Shown piece by piece: positions 8,585-16,904 of a stretch of 64,000 nucleotides of DNA; positions within the stretch are counted from its first letter, which is position 1; the number at the start of each line of letters is the position of its first letter. A program made the translations under genes and the position numbers. Source of the DNA: Rubrobacter xylanophilus DSM 9941 (GTDB taxonomy: Bacteria > Actinomycetota > Rubrobacteria > Rubrobacterales > Rubrobacteraceae); assembly GCF_000014185.1 (NCBI RefSeq), contig NC_008148.1:744001-808000 (forward strand), given 5' to 3'. The notes beneath the pieces were generated by a model that was given only the letters and a program-made list of their open reading frames with translations, was not told where the DNA came from and made no database searches.

Positions 8585-9637
8585 ATGCGGGTAGCCGTCG
8601 TCGGAGCCACGGGGAACGTGGGGACCAGCGTGCTCGGGGCCCTCGCCGGGGAGGAGCGGGTGGGCTCGGTGCTGGGGATCGCGCGGCGCCTCCCGGACCT
8701 CTCCCTGCCCAAGGTGGAGTGGGCGGCCGCGGACGTGACCCGCGACGACCTCGCGGAGCGCCTCTCCGGGGCGGACGTCGTGGTGCTGCTCTCCTGGCTC
8801 ATCCAGCCCTCGCGCGACCTCAACAAGCTCTGGATGGCCAACGTGGAGGGGACGATGCGGGCCGCGCGGGCGGCGGCCCGGGCAGGGGCGGGGGCGATCC
8901 TGTACGCCTCCTCGGTGGGCGCCTACTCGCCCGGGCCGAAGGACCGGAGGGTGGACGAGCGCTGGCCCACCGGCGGGGTCGCGGGCTCCTACTACGCCCG
9001 GCAGAAGGCCGAGGTGGAGCGCAGGCTGAACCGGTTCGAGGCCGAGCACCCCCGGGTGCGGGTGGTGAGGATGAGGCCGGGGCTGGTCTTCAAGCGGGAG
9101 GCCGCGCAGGGCATCCGGCGGCTCTTCGGCGGGCCGCTGTTCCCCGGCTCTCTGGCCCGGCCGGGCCTCATAAAGGCCGTCCCCGAGATCCCGGGCCTGC
9201 GGGGACAGGTCGTGCACTCCTACGACGTGGGGGAGGCCTTTAGGCTCGCCGCCGTGCGGGAGGTGCGCGGGGCGTTCAACCTCGCCGCCGAGCCCCCGCT
9301 GGACGCCGCCGAGCTGGCCCGGGAGTTCGGGGCCCGGACGTTCCGGGTCTCGGCCCGGGCGCTCCGGGCGCTGGTGGGCGCCTCCTGGAGGCTGCGGCTC
9401 CACCCCGTCTCCCCGGGGTGGCTGGACCTGGCGCTCGGCGTCCCGCTCATGGACACCGGCCGGGCCCGCCGGGAGCTCGGCTGGGAGCCGCGGCGGAGCT
9501 CGCTCGAGGCGGTGCGGGACCTCATGGAGGGCCTCAGGAGCGGGGCCGACCTCGACACCCCGCCCCTGAGCGCGCGGAGCGGGGGGCGGTTGCGGGGGCG
9601 GGAGTTCGGGACCGGCGTGGGAGGGAGGGAGCCGTGA
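8585..9637 (+). CDS. NAD(P)-dependent epimerase/dehydratase (extended SDR)
   Basis: 350-aa Rossmann protein starting MRVAVVGATGNVGTSVL (GxxGxxG, residues 7-13). ASSVGAYSPG near 108 and YYARQKAEVE near 138 supply the Ser and YxxxK catalytic elements of extended SDRs. The C-terminal part is typical of atypical epimerases (DTGRARRELGWEPR). Substrate unknown. The stop overlaps the GTG of the next alcohol dehydrogenase by 4 bp, so the pair form an operon and may act in successive redox steps. Confidence 0.8.
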   Translation: MRVAVVGATGNVGTSVLGALAGEERVGSVLGIARRLPDLSLPKVEWAAADVTRDDLAERLSGADVVVLLSWLIQPSRDLNKLWMANVEGTMRAARAAARAGAGAILYASSVGAYSPGPKDRRVDERWPTGGVAGSYYARQKAEVERRLNRFEAEHPRVRVVRMRPGLVFKREAAQGIRRLFGGPLFPGSLARPGLIKAVPEIPGLRGQVVHSYDVGEAFRLAAVREVRGAFNLAAEPPLDAAELAREFGARTFRVSARALRALVGASWRLRLHPVSPGWLDLALGVPLMDTGRARRELGWEPRRSSLEAVRDLMEGLRSGADLDTPPLSARSGGRLRGREFGTGVGGREP

Positions 9638-10803
9638 AGGCGGTCGTGTGGCACGGGAGGCAGGACGTGCGCGTGGAGAGCGTGCCCGACCCGGAGCTCC
9701 GGGAGCCCACCGACGCGATCGTGCGGGTAACCTCCACCGCGATCTGCGGCTCCGACCTGCACCTCTACGGCAAGCTCGCCCCGATCATGCGCGAGGGCGA
9801 CATCCTGGGCCACGAGCCGATGGGGGTGGTGGAGGAGGTGGGGAGCGGGGTAGAGCACATAAAGCCCGGCGACCGGGTGGTGGTGCCGTTCAACATCTCC
9901 TGCGGGAGTTGCTACTTCTGCAACATGCAGCTCTACTCCCAGTGCGAGAGGACCCGGGACCGGGGCCGCCTCGCGGAGGCGGCGAGCCTGCTCGGCCGGG
10001 GCAAGGGGGCGAGCCTCTTCGGCTACACCCACGTCTACGGGGCGGTCCCCGGCGGGCAGGCGGAGTACCTGCGGGTCCCGCAGGCCCACTTCGGCCCGAT
10101 AAAGGTGCCCGAGGGGCCGCCGGACGAGCGCTTTCTCTACCTCTCCGACGTGCTGCCCACCTCCTGGCAGGCGGTGGCCTACGCGGACGTGCCGGAGGGC
10201 GGGACGCTCGCGGTTTGGGGGCTCGGCCCGATAGGCCAGATGTGCTGCAGGATCGCTCTGCACAGGGGGGCGGGGCGGGTGATCGGGGTGGACGCCGTAC
10301 CGGAGCGCCTGGATCTTGCCTCGCGCTACGGGGTGGAGACGCTGGACTACTCGGCGGTGGACAGAGCCGGGCTCGCCGTGGTGGAGATGACCGGCGGCCG
10401 CGGCGTCGACGCCGCCATAGACGCCGTCGGGATGGAGGCCGGGGGCTCGCTGGTCGACGCGGTGCTGCAGGCCACCAGGGTGCAGTTGGACAGGGCCCGC
10501 GCGCTCAGGGAGTGCGCCGCCTCCGTGCGGCGCGGGGGGACCCTCTCCATCGTCGGGGTGTACGCCGGGCCGATCCAGATGTTCCCGCTCGGCGACCTCT
10601 TCGACATGCAGGTCCAGCTCCGGATGGGACAGGCCAACGTGCGCCGGTGGACGGACGAGATCCTCCCGCTGCTTGCCGACGAGGACCCGCTCGGGGTGGA
10701 GGAGCTCGCAACCCACCGCCTGCCGCTGGAGGAGGCCCCGCGGGCCTACGAGACCTTCCAGCGAAAACAGGACGGCTGCATAAAGTGCGTCCTCCGGCCC
10801 TGA
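9634..10803 (+). CDS. Zinc-dependent alcohol dehydrogenase (glutathione-independent formaldehyde dehydrogenase-like)
   Basis: 389-aa MDR-family dehydrogenase. Zn-catalytic ligands are visible as CGSDLHLYG and GHEPMGVVEEVG; the structural zinc region has CGSCYFCNMQLYSQC. The cofactor fold has VWGLGPIGQMCCRIA and VIGVDAVPERL. The long insertion after the Cys-rich lobe and the QVQLRMGQANVRRW segment resemble the FdhA/threonine-dehydrogenase-like group. GTG 9634 overlaps the preceding SDR stop (GTGA). Natural substrate cannot be assigned. Confidence 0.85.
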   Translation: MKAVVWHGRQDVRVESVPDPELREPTDAIVRVTSTAICGSDLHLYGKLAPIMREGDILGHEPMGVVEEVGSGVEHIKPGDRVVVPFNISCGSCYFCNMQLYSQCERTRDRGRLAEAASLLGRGKGASLFGYTHVYGAVPGGQAEYLRVPQAHFGPIKVPEGPPDERFLYLSDVLPTSWQAVAYADVPEGGTLAVWGLGPIGQMCCRIALHRGAGRVIGVDAVPERLDLASRYGVETLDYSAVDRAGLAVVEMTGGRGVDAAIDAVGMEAGGSLVDAVLQATRVQLDRARALRECAASVRRGGTLSIVGVYAGPIQMFPLGDLFDMQVQLRMGQANVRRWTDEILPLLADEDPLGVEELATHRLPLEEAPRAYETFQRKQDGCIKCVLRP

Positions 10804-10896
10804 GGGTGCACCCTCCATGGCCCGTTTTGTGCAGTTTACCCTCCGCCGGGGGCGGGAACCCCTCCCTCTCGTGAGCGGCAAGAGAGGAGGGCGGAC

Positions 10897-11280
10897 GTGA
10901 AGTACCACGAGTTCATCGCGGAGGTCCGTCGCCGGGCGAGCCTCGGCTCGAACGAGGAGGCGGAGGCGGCGGCGCGGGCGACGCTCGGGACGCTCGCCGA
11001 GCGCCTCGCCGGGGGCGAGCCCCACGACCTCGCCTCCCAGCTCCCCGAGGAGCTCGCCGGGTACGTGCGCTACGAGGGCGAGCAGCAGAGCGACCCCTTC
11101 TCGCTCGAGGAGTTCTACCGCCGGGTGGCGCAGAAGGAGGGCACCGAGGTCGCCGACGCCTCCCGGCACGCCCGGGTGGTGATGGAGGTGGTTCGCGAGG
11201 CGGTGACCCCCGGGGAGCTCGACGACGTGCGCTCCCAGCTCCCCGCGGAGTACGGCCCGCTGTTCGGGGAGGGGGGATAG
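10897..11280 (+). CDS. DUF2267 family protein
   Basis: 127-aa all-alpha acidic protein resembling DUF2267: MKYHEFIAEVRRRASL, then a second repeat-like half with EEFYRRVAQKEG and ARVVMEVVREAV, ending DVRSQLPAEYGPLF. Two tandem four-helix halves (about 1-60 and 65-125) repeat the QLPEEL/QLPAEY element. Function unknown in the family; often next to stress or redox genes. GTG 10897 follows AGAGAGGAGGGCG, a good ribosome site. Confidence 0.75.
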   Translation: MKYHEFIAEVRRRASLGSNEEAEAAARATLGTLAERLAGGEPHDLASQLPEELAGYVRYEGEQQSDPFSLEEFYRRVAQKEGTEVADASRHARVVMEVVREAVTPGELDDVRSQLPAEYGPLFGEGG

Positions 11281-11283
11281 GCG

Positions 11284-11553
11284 CTGGAGGACCAGCAGGT
11301 ACAGGCCGAGGGCACGCTCGTCGAGCGGGACGACGCGGGTTTCAGGCGGCGCTTCGGGACCGTCTATGCCCTCGTGGACGAGGAGAGCGGCGAGGTGTCC
11401 TACGCGCTGAAGAGCGACGCGGAGAACCTGGGGGAGTACGTGGGGCAGCACGTCCGGCTCTCCGGTTTCCTGGTGGAGGGCTTCCCGGTGGAGCCCGGGG
11501 AAGCCGGGTACCTCAGCGTGACCCGGGTGCACGTGGCCTACCACCCCGAGTAG
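11284..11553 (+). CDS. Small hypothetical protein, probable CTG start
   Basis: An 89-codon frame (LEDQQVQAEGTLVERDDAGF to VTRVHVAYHPE) that follows the DUF2267 stop in the same frame, separated only by TAG-GCG. No ATG, GTG or TTG lies between that stop and the conserved-looking beta-rich body; the first GTG is about 29 codons in. GGGGAGGGGGG ends 6 bp before CTG 11284, a well placed ribosome site, so CTG initiation is the simplest reading. Strand-rich pattern (GTLVER, RFGTVYALV, VRLSGFLVEG, YLSVTRVHV) suggests a small beta-barrel such as an OB fold. No function assigned. Stop-codon readthrough is an alternative. Confidence 0.55.
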   Translation: MEDQQVQAEGTLVERDDAGFRRRFGTVYALVDEESGEVSYALKSDAENLGEYVGQHVRLSGFLVEGFPVEPGEAGYLSVTRVHVAYHPE

Positions 11554-11566
11554 GGGACCTGCGCCC

Positions 11567-12274
11567 GTGGGTTCTCTGCCCAACCTCATCGTCATCGGGG
11601 CGATGAAGTGCGGGACCACCGCGCTGCACCGCTACCTCGGGCTGCACCCGGAGGTCTATATGTCCTCCCCGAAGGAGCTGAACTTCTTCTTCGGGGAGGC
11701 GGGGGCGGGCGGGGGCTGGCACCGGGGCAACTGGCACCGGGGCGTCGGGTGGTACGCCTCCCGGTTCGACCCCTCGGCCCCCGTCCGGGGCGAGTCCTCC
11801 CCGGGCTACACCTCCCCCGACCACCCCGAGGCGGCGGAGAGGATGGCCCGGCTGCTGCCCGAGGCGCGCCTCGTCTACCTCGTCCGCGACCCGGTGGGGC
11901 GCGCCGTCTCCCAGTACCTCCACCACCGGACCGAGGGGACCGAGCGGCGCGGGATGCGGGAGGCCCTGCTCGACCCCGGGAGCCAGTATCTGGAGCGCAG
12001 CCGCTACCTGGCCCGCCTCTCGTCCTACCTCGAGAGGTTCCCCCGCCGGAACATCCTCGTGCTGTGGCAGGAGGAGCTGCTGGGTCGGCGGCGGGAGGCG
12101 CTCCGGAGGGTCTTCCGCTTTGCGGGGGCGGACGACTCCTTCTGGACGCCGGAGTACGAGGCCCCTCCGCCCGGACGCGGCGCGCCCCGCTGCGACCCCG
12201 GGCTGCGGCGGGAGTTCCTCGCGGCGCTCGGGGAGGACCTCCCGCGGCGTTTCGCCGCCCGGCCCTGCGGGTAG
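11567..12274 (+). CDS. Sulfotransferase-domain protein
   Basis: 235-aa PAPS-dependent sulfotransferase family protein. The N-terminal LIVIGAMKCGTTALHRYL (about residues 8-25) is the 5'-phosphosulfate binding loop; YLVRDPVGRAVSQYLHH near 106-122 is the 3'-phosphate binding block; PKELNFFF is typical of the heparan-sulfate/Stf0-type group. It probably transfers sulfate to a sugar or lipid. GTG 11567 is 13 bp after the previous stop. Short for the family (usually 250-300), with the C terminus reduced. Confidence 0.82.
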   Translation: MGSLPNLIVIGAMKCGTTALHRYLGLHPEVYMSSPKELNFFFGEAGAGGGWHRGNWHRGVGWYASRFDPSAPVRGESSPGYTSPDHPEAAERMARLLPEARLVYLVRDPVGRAVSQYLHHRTEGTERRGMREALLDPGSQYLERSRYLARLSSYLERFPRRNILVLWQEELLGRRREALRRVFRFAGADDSFWTPEYEAPPPGRGAPRCDPGLRREFLAALGEDLPRRFAARPCG

Positions 12275-12316
12275 AGAACCCCCGGCAGCAGAGGCAGGCT
12301 TCGCGAAGGGAGGCCC

Positions 12317-12517
12317 ATGAGCCGCGAGAAGAGGCCCAAGCAGGCGCCGCAGAGGTTCAAGGAGGCGGCGGACCCCAAGCCGGACGTCGAGCCGCACGTC
12401 GGCGGGGAGGAGAAGGGGGACCCCTCCTCCCGGGTCGAGAGCTCGCGGGAGCCCTCCGAGAGCGAGGAGCGGCGGCGGGTGGCCCGGAGGCTCGAGGAGC
12501 GGGAGAAGGGCTCCTAG
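12317..12517 (+). CDS. Small charged hypothetical protein, 66 aa
   Basis: Highly charged, Pro/Glu/Arg-rich protein (MSREKRPKQAPQRF; ERRRVARRLEEREKGS) with no hydrophobic core, so likely disordered or a single C-terminal helix. GGGAGG lies 3 bp before ATG 12317. Composition could also arise by chance in such GC-rich DNA, but the ribosome site and the tight fit between neighbouring genes favour a real gene. Confidence 0.5.
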   Translation: MSREKRPKQAPQRFKEAADPKPDVEPHVGGEEKGDPSSRVESSREPSESEERRRVARRLEEREKGS

Positions 12518-12576
12518 CCTGTTGCGGCGGCTATCCCGCGCGTTCTCTTCAGAGGAGATCCAGGGAGGATATATCC

Positions 12577-13470
12577 GTGAGGGTGCTCGTCAGCGGGGCT
12601 TCCGGCCTGATCGGGAGGGCCCTCCGGCGGAAGCTGGAGGGCGAAGGGCACGCGGTGGTTGCGCTCAGCCGCTCCAGGCCCTCCTCGGAGGACACCGTGC
12701 GCTGGGACCCGGAGCGGGGCAGCGTGGACCTCGCGCGGCTGGAGGGGCACGACGCGGTGGTCCACCTGGCGGGGGAGAGCATCATGGGGCGCTGGACCCG
12801 GCAGAAAAAGGCCCGCATCCTGGAGAGCCGGGTGCGGGGGACCAGGCTGCTCGCCGAGAGCCTGGGGCGGTTGCGGGAGCCGCCGCGGGTCATGGTCAGC
12901 GCCTCCGCCTCCGGCTACTACGGCGACCGGGGGGACGGCGTGCTCACCGAGGAGAGCGGCCCCGGCGGGGGCTTTCTCTCGCGGGTCTGCCGGGAGTGGG
13001 AGCGGGCGGCGGAGCCGGCCCGGCGCGCGGGGGTGCGGGTCGCCCACCCCCGGTTCGGGATCGTGTTGAGCCGGGAGGGCGGGGCGCTCGCGGCGATGCT
13101 CCCGGCCTTCCGGCTGGGGATCGGCGGCAGGGTTGGGAGCGGCCGGCAGTGGTGGAGCTGGGTGCACGTAGAGGACGCGGCCGGGGCCCTGCTGCACATC
13201 GTAGAGGCCGGGGGGCTGGAGGGGCCGGTCAACGTGTGCGCCCCGAACCCGGTCAGGAGCGGGGAGTTCGTGCGCACCCTCGCCCGCGTGCTGGGCCGGC
13301 CCGCGCTCTTTCCGCTCCCGGCGGTCGTGGCCCGGGCCGCGCTCGGCGAGATGGCCGACGAGCTGCTGCTCGCGAGCGCCCGGATGGAGCCCGCCAGGCT
13401 CCGGGAGACCGGCTACGTCTTCCGCCACCCGGGGCTTGAGGGGGCGCTCAGGGACCTGCTCGAGCGGTAG
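12577..13470 (+). CDS. TIGR01777-type NAD(P)-binding epimerase (YfcH/SulA-like)
   Basis: 297-aa atypical SDR. Diagnostic blocks: VLVSGASGLIGRAL, VVHLAGESIMGRWTRQKKARI (the LAGE-GRW-K segment of the family), SASASGYYGDRG, WWSWVHVEDAAGALL and NVCAPNPVRSGEF. The family occurs across bacteria and chloroplasts and its substrate is still uncertain. GTG 12577 is preceded by AGGGAGGAT with suitable spacing; longer readings upstream have no family similarity. Converges with tyrA with only 9 bp between stops. Confidence 0.85.
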   Translation: MRVLVSGASGLIGRALRRKLEGEGHAVVALSRSRPSSEDTVRWDPERGSVDLARLEGHDAVVHLAGESIMGRWTRQKKARILESRVRGTRLLAESLGRLREPPRVMVSASASGYYGDRGDGVLTEESGPGGGFLSRVCREWERAAEPARRAGVRVAHPRFGIVLSREGGALAAMLPAFRLGIGGRVGSGRQWWSWVHVEDAAGALLHIVEAGGLEGPVNVCAPNPVRSGEFVRTLARVLGRPALFPLPAVVARAALGEMADELLLASARMEPARLRETGYVFRHPGLEGALRDLLER

Positions 13471-13479
13471 GGTCCCTCT

Positions 13480-14526
13480 CTAGAGGAGCTCCGCCCCGAA
13501 GCCCGCCTCGCGGAGCAGCTTCTGGGCCCGCCGGGCGTCCTCCGAGTTCAGGGTCAGCACCAGGGCGGCGCGCTCGGTGTTGGAGTGGCGTACGTAGAGG
13601 TCCAGGATGTTGATGCTGTTGGAGCCCAACAGGGTGGTCACCTCGGCGAGCACGCCGGGGCGGTTCTCCACCGGGACGGCCAGCTCCGCGCTGCTCATGC
13701 CCTTTCTGTCCACGAGGATGCCGCCCAGCGCCTCGTAGGCCCTGCGGGCCTCCCGGAAGCGGCGCTCCATGCTCCTGCGGTCCTGGATCTCGCTCCCCAG
13801 CTGCGCCATCGCCCCGGCGAACGCGCCGAGCGCCTCGCCCAGCGCCGGGGCGTTCTCCGCCAGGATGTCCGCCCAGAGGGAGGGGTTCGAGGAGCCCACC
13901 CGCGTCAGGTCCCTGAACGCCGGCCCGGCGAACGAGAGGGCCTCCGGGGAGATGTCCGAGGCCACCTTAAGGAGCGCCGCGGCCATCAGGTGCGGCAGGT
14001 GGGAGAGGGTGGCCATCAGGAGGTCGTGCTTCTCCGGGGCGACCGCCGTGGGGATCGCCCCCAGGAGCTGGACGAAGCGGGAGACCTCCCGGTAGGCCTC
14101 CGGGTCGGTGCGCTCCGTGGGGGTCAGGAAGTAGCGGGCGCCGCGGAAGAGGTCCGGGCGGGCGTTGGCCACCCCCGAGAGCTGGCTCCCCGCCATCGGG
14201 TGGCCGCCCACGAAGCGCAGGCCGTGGCGCTCGGCCTCCCGGACTATGCCCGTCTTCGTGCTGGCGACGTCGGTGACAAGCCCCCGCGCCGGGGAGAGCT
14301 TTCCCAGGAGCTCCCGGATCCTGGAGATCGGGGCGGCGAGCACCACCAGGTCCGCCTCGCGCACCTCCTTCAGGGTGGAGGGGCGGTCCACCGCGCCGAG
14401 GCTCGCCGCCTCCTCCAGCACCTCCGGGCGGTCGACGCCCAGGATCTCCCCGACCGCCCCGCGGGCGGCCAGGCCGACTGAGCCCCCGATCAGGCCCACG
14501 CCAACTATGCCCAGCGTGCGGATCAG
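13480..14526 (-). CDS. tyrA: Prephenate dehydrogenase with C-terminal ACT domain
   Basis: 348-aa TyrA that oxidatively decarboxylates prephenate to 4-hydroxyphenylpyruvate for tyrosine. It starts LIRTLGIVGVGLIGGSVGLA (Rossmann GxGxxG), has VTDVASTKTGIV, the catalytic region GGHPMAGSQLSG, MATLSHLPHLMAAAL, and a C-terminal ACT domain (AVPVENRPGVLAEVTTLLG, about residues 275-348) for probable tyrosine feedback control. The best start is CTG 14526: it overlaps the hisC stop as C-TGA exactly as ATGA/GTGA do elsewhere here, has AGGAG 7-8 bp upstream, and no ATG/GTG/TTG exists before the Rossmann loop. Confidence 0.88.
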   Translation of the reverse strand: MIRTLGIVGVGLIGGSVGLAARGAVGEILGVDRPEVLEEAASLGAVDRPSTLKEVREADLVVLAAPISRIRELLGKLSPARGLVTDVASTKTGIVREAERHGLRFVGGHPMAGSQLSGVANARPDLFRGARYFLTPTERTDPEAYREVSRFVQLLGAIPTAVAPEKHDLLMATLSHLPHLMAAALLKVASDISPEALSFAGPAFRDLTRVGSSNPSLWADILAENAPALGEALGAFAGAMAQLGSEIQDRRSMERRFREARRAYEALGGILVDRKGMSSAELAVPVENRPGVLAEVTTLLGSNSINILDLYVRHSNTERAALVLTLNSEDARRAQKLLREAGFGAELL

Positions 14527-15578
14527 CCGAGCGCTCCTATAACCAGGTCGTTCTCCTGCGTGTTGCCGATGGTCACGCGGCTCCAGCCCGGGTAGCCCAG
14601 CGGGTCGCCCTCCCGCACCAGCACCCCCGCCCGCTCGAAGAGGGCGGGCGAGGTCTCGACCAGCACGAAGTTCCCCTGGGAGTGGACGTAGTTCAGGCCC
14701 GCCTCCCGGAAGGCCCGCTCCACCCGCTCCCGCTCCCGGATCACGAACTCCGCGCGGGCCCGGATCTTCTCCCGCGCCTGCATGGAGGCGGTGGCGGCCA
14801 CCTGGGCCGCCAGGTTCACCGAGAAGGGGAAGCGCACCCGCTCGGCGTAGTCGGCGATCTCGCGGGAGGCCAGGCCGTAGCCGACCCGGAAGCCCGCGAG
14901 GCCGTGGGCCTTGGAGAAGGTTCTCGCTACGGCCACGTTCGGGCGCTCTAGAGCGAGGGCGTGGGAGCCGTGGTAGGCGGGGTCGGCGACGAACTCCTGG
15001 TAGGCCTCGTCCAGGATCAGGAGCACGTCCTCCGGCAGCGCGTCGGCGAGCGCGCTGACCTCCTCCAGCGTCAGGTGGGTGCCGGTGGGGTTGTTGGGGT
15101 TGCACAGGATCACGGCGCGGGTCTCGCCCGTTACCGCCGAGAGCAGCGCCTCCGGCTTCACCCGGTGCTCCTCCGTGAGCGGCACCCGGCGCGCCCGCAG
15201 GCCGAGGGTGCCGGCGATGGAGGGGTAGAGGGTGAAGGTCGGCCAGGGGAAGAGGACCTCGCCCGGGCGCTCCACGAGCATCAGCAGGTTCTGCAGCACC
15301 TCGCTCGAGCCGTTGCCGACCAGGACGTTGGCGACGTCGCTTCCCGGGTTGGCGGCGGCCACCGCCTCCCTCAGGGCCGCGGCGTAGCGGTCGGGGTAGC
15401 GGTTCGCCCTCGGCAGGGCCTCCGCCAGCGCCGCCTCGGCCTCCGGGAGCGGGCCGAAGGAGAGCTCGTTGGAGGTCAGCTTGACGAGGCCCCCGGTGCC
15501 GCGCTCGGCGGCCGCCTCCTGGGAGGCGCGGGGCGGGTTGTACGGGGAGAGGGGCTCCAGCTCCGCTCGGAATCTCAC
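14523..15578 (-). CDS. hisC: Histidinol-phosphate/aromatic aminotransferase
   Basis: 351-aa PLP-dependent class I/II aminotransferase. Seen: KLTSNELSFGPLPEA (N-terminal substrate lid), NVLVGNGSSEVL, ILCNPNNPTGTHL, LILDEAYQEF, and the PLP lysine in RTFSKAHGLAGFRVGYG. In this context, directly upstream of tyrA, it may act mainly as an aromatic aminotransferase. GTG 15578 follows AAGGAAGCGA on the minus strand and gives the normal family length of about 350-360. An upstream in-frame ATG (15662) would add 28 residues unlike the family. Confidence 0.87.
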   Translation of the reverse strand: MRFRAELEPLSPYNPPRASQEAAAERGTGGLVKLTSNELSFGPLPEAEAALAEALPRANRYPDRYAAALREAVAAANPGSDVANVLVGNGSSEVLQNLLMLVERPGEVLFPWPTFTLYPSIAGTLGLRARRVPLTEEHRVKPEALLSAVTGETRAVILCNPNNPTGTHLTLEEVSALADALPEDVLLILDEAYQEFVADPAYHGSHALALERPNVAVARTFSKAHGLAGFRVGYGLASREIADYAERVRFPFSVNLAAQVAATASMQAREKIRARAEFVIRERERVERAFREAGLNYVHSQGNFVLVETSPALFERAGVLVREGDPLGYPGWSRVTIGNTQENDLVIGALG

Positions 15579-15693
15579 TCGCTTCCTTTCGTCTCTCGCG
15601 CCTGCGTGCACTTCATCAATGAGGAGCCAGGATAGCCTAGCCCCCGCGGTGCGGGCTTGCAATAGAGAGGGTGCGCGGCCGACCCCTCCCTGG

Positions 15694-15699
15694 TAAAAT
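15694..15699 (+). promoter_or_regulatory. -10 element of aroQ (near-leaderless)
   Basis: TAAAAT ends 10 bp before ATG 15710, so transcription would start within a few bases of the start codon. No matching -35 and no Shine-Dalgarno sequence lies in between. Confidence 0.5.
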
Positions 15700-15709
15700 C
15701 CCCTCTCCC

Positions 15710-16024
15710 ATGCCGCAGGAGGTCCCGGTAGAGGAGAGGGTGAGGGCGCTGCGGGCCAGGGTCGACGAGGTCGACCGGAGGCTGGTCCGGGCGCTCAACG
15801 AGCGGGCGCGTCTCGTGCAGGAGATCCTCTCGGCCAAGGCCGAGGCGGGGCTTCCCGTCTACGACCCCCGGCGGGAGGAGGAGATCCTGCGGCGGGTGGT
15901 GGAGGCGAACGAGGGGCCGCTCTACGACTCCTCGGTGCGCGAGATCTTCGAGCTCGTCCTGCACAGGATACGGGACCTGGAGATCCAGCAGAGCGGGGGG
16001 GAGGGGCGCCGGGATGGATCCTGA
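15710..16024 (+). CDS. aroQ: Chorismate mutase (AroQ class, type II)
   Basis: 104-aa all-helical protein that rearranges chorismate to prephenate. [29 protein letters not shown] (written here in parts: [17 protein letters not shown]) is the AroQ N-terminal helix, followed by the K-A-E-A-G-x-P-V-Y-D-P-R-R-E segment and [17 protein letters not shown] 15710 matches the family start and follows a -10 box closely. Overlaps the DAHP synthase start by 11 bp, so translation is probably coupled. In actinobacteria such small mutases often bind DAHP synthase. Confidence 0.87.
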   Translation: MPQEVPVEERVRALRARVDEVDRRLVRALNERARLVQEILSAKAEAGLPVYDPRREEEILRRVVEANEGPLYDSSVREIFELVLHRIRDLEIQQSGGEGRRDGS

Positions 16025-16808
16025 CGCCCTCCGCGCGGGCGGGATGGTCCCTCCCGGAACCTTCCGGGTCGTGGCCGGCCCGTGCACGGTGGAGAGCTAC
16101 GAGCAGTTCTACGCCGGGGCGCGGGCGGTGAAGGAGGCGGGCTTCGGCTACGTCCGCGGCGGGGCGTTCAAGCCCCGCACCTCGCCCTACTCCTTCCAGG
16201 GGCTCGGCGAGGAGGGGCTCAGGATCATCTCCGAGGTGGCCGGCAGGCTGGGGCTCGTGGCGGTCACCGAGGTGATGGACCCCCAGGACATCGAGCCGGT
16301 CATGGAGCACGCGCAGATCCTGCAGATCGGGGCGCGCAACATGCAGAACTTCTCGCTGCTCAAGCGGGTGGGGGCGGCGCTGCGCGGGACGGACCACGGC
16401 GTCATCCTCAAGCGCGGGTTCGCGGCGACGGTGGAGGAGTGGCTGCTCGCGGCGGAGTACATCACCAGCTCCGGGGGCGAGAACGTGGTCCTGTGCGAGC
16501 GGGGGATCCGCACCTTCGAGACCTCCACCCGCTTCACGCTGGACCTCTCGGCGGTCGTCGTCGCCAAGCGGCTCTCCGACCTCCCGGTGATCGTGGACCC
16601 CTCGCACGCGGCCGGGAGGCGGGACCTGGTGGTCCCCCTGAGCCGGGCGGCGGTGGCGGCGGGGGCGGACGGGCTGATGGTGGAGTCGCACCACCGGCCG
16701 CAGGAGGCGCTGTGCGACGGCGAGCAGGCGCTGCCCGCCGAGGAGCTGGCCTCCCTGGCGGAGACGCTGCGCCCCATCGCGGCGGCCGTGGGCCGGAAGG
16801 TGGTCTAG
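16014..16808 (+). CDS. aroF: 3-deoxy-7-phosphoheptulonate (DAHP) synthase, short class I-beta type
   Basis: 264-aa TIM barrel condensing phosphoenolpyruvate and erythrose 4-phosphate at the head of the shikimate pathway. Diagnostic: [48 protein letters not shown] near 120, and [12 protein letters not shown] with SHH near the C terminus for the metal and substrate ligands. No N-terminal ACT/FL domain, so feedback control may come through the adjacent chorismate mutase. ATG 16014. Confidence 0.9.
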   Translation: MDPDALRAGGMVPPGTFRVVAGPCTVESYEQFYAGARAVKEAGFGYVRGGAFKPRTSPYSFQGLGEEGLRIISEVAGRLGLVAVTEVMDPQDIEPVMEHAQILQIGARNMQNFSLLKRVGAALRGTDHGVILKRGFAATVEEWLLAAEYITSSGGENVVLCERGIRTFETSTRFTLDLSAVVVAKRLSDLPVIVDPSHAAGRRDLVVPLSRAAVAAGADGLMVESHHRPQEALCDGEQALPAEELASLAETLRPIAAAVGRKVV

Positions 16809-16904
16809 AGGGGCGCCGGCTCCCGGCCCCGTTAAAATAGGGGCCGGTGAGGTGCTGGTGCTGATCGAGAGCTTTGGCCGACCCCTCCCGCCGGCGGTCC
16901 CCCG

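Noticed and set aside
14527-15105. Long N-terminal extension of tyrA to an ATG at 15105
   Set aside because: It would read through hisC in another frame as Arg/Pro/Gly-rich sequence; the family N terminus begins at CTG 14526.
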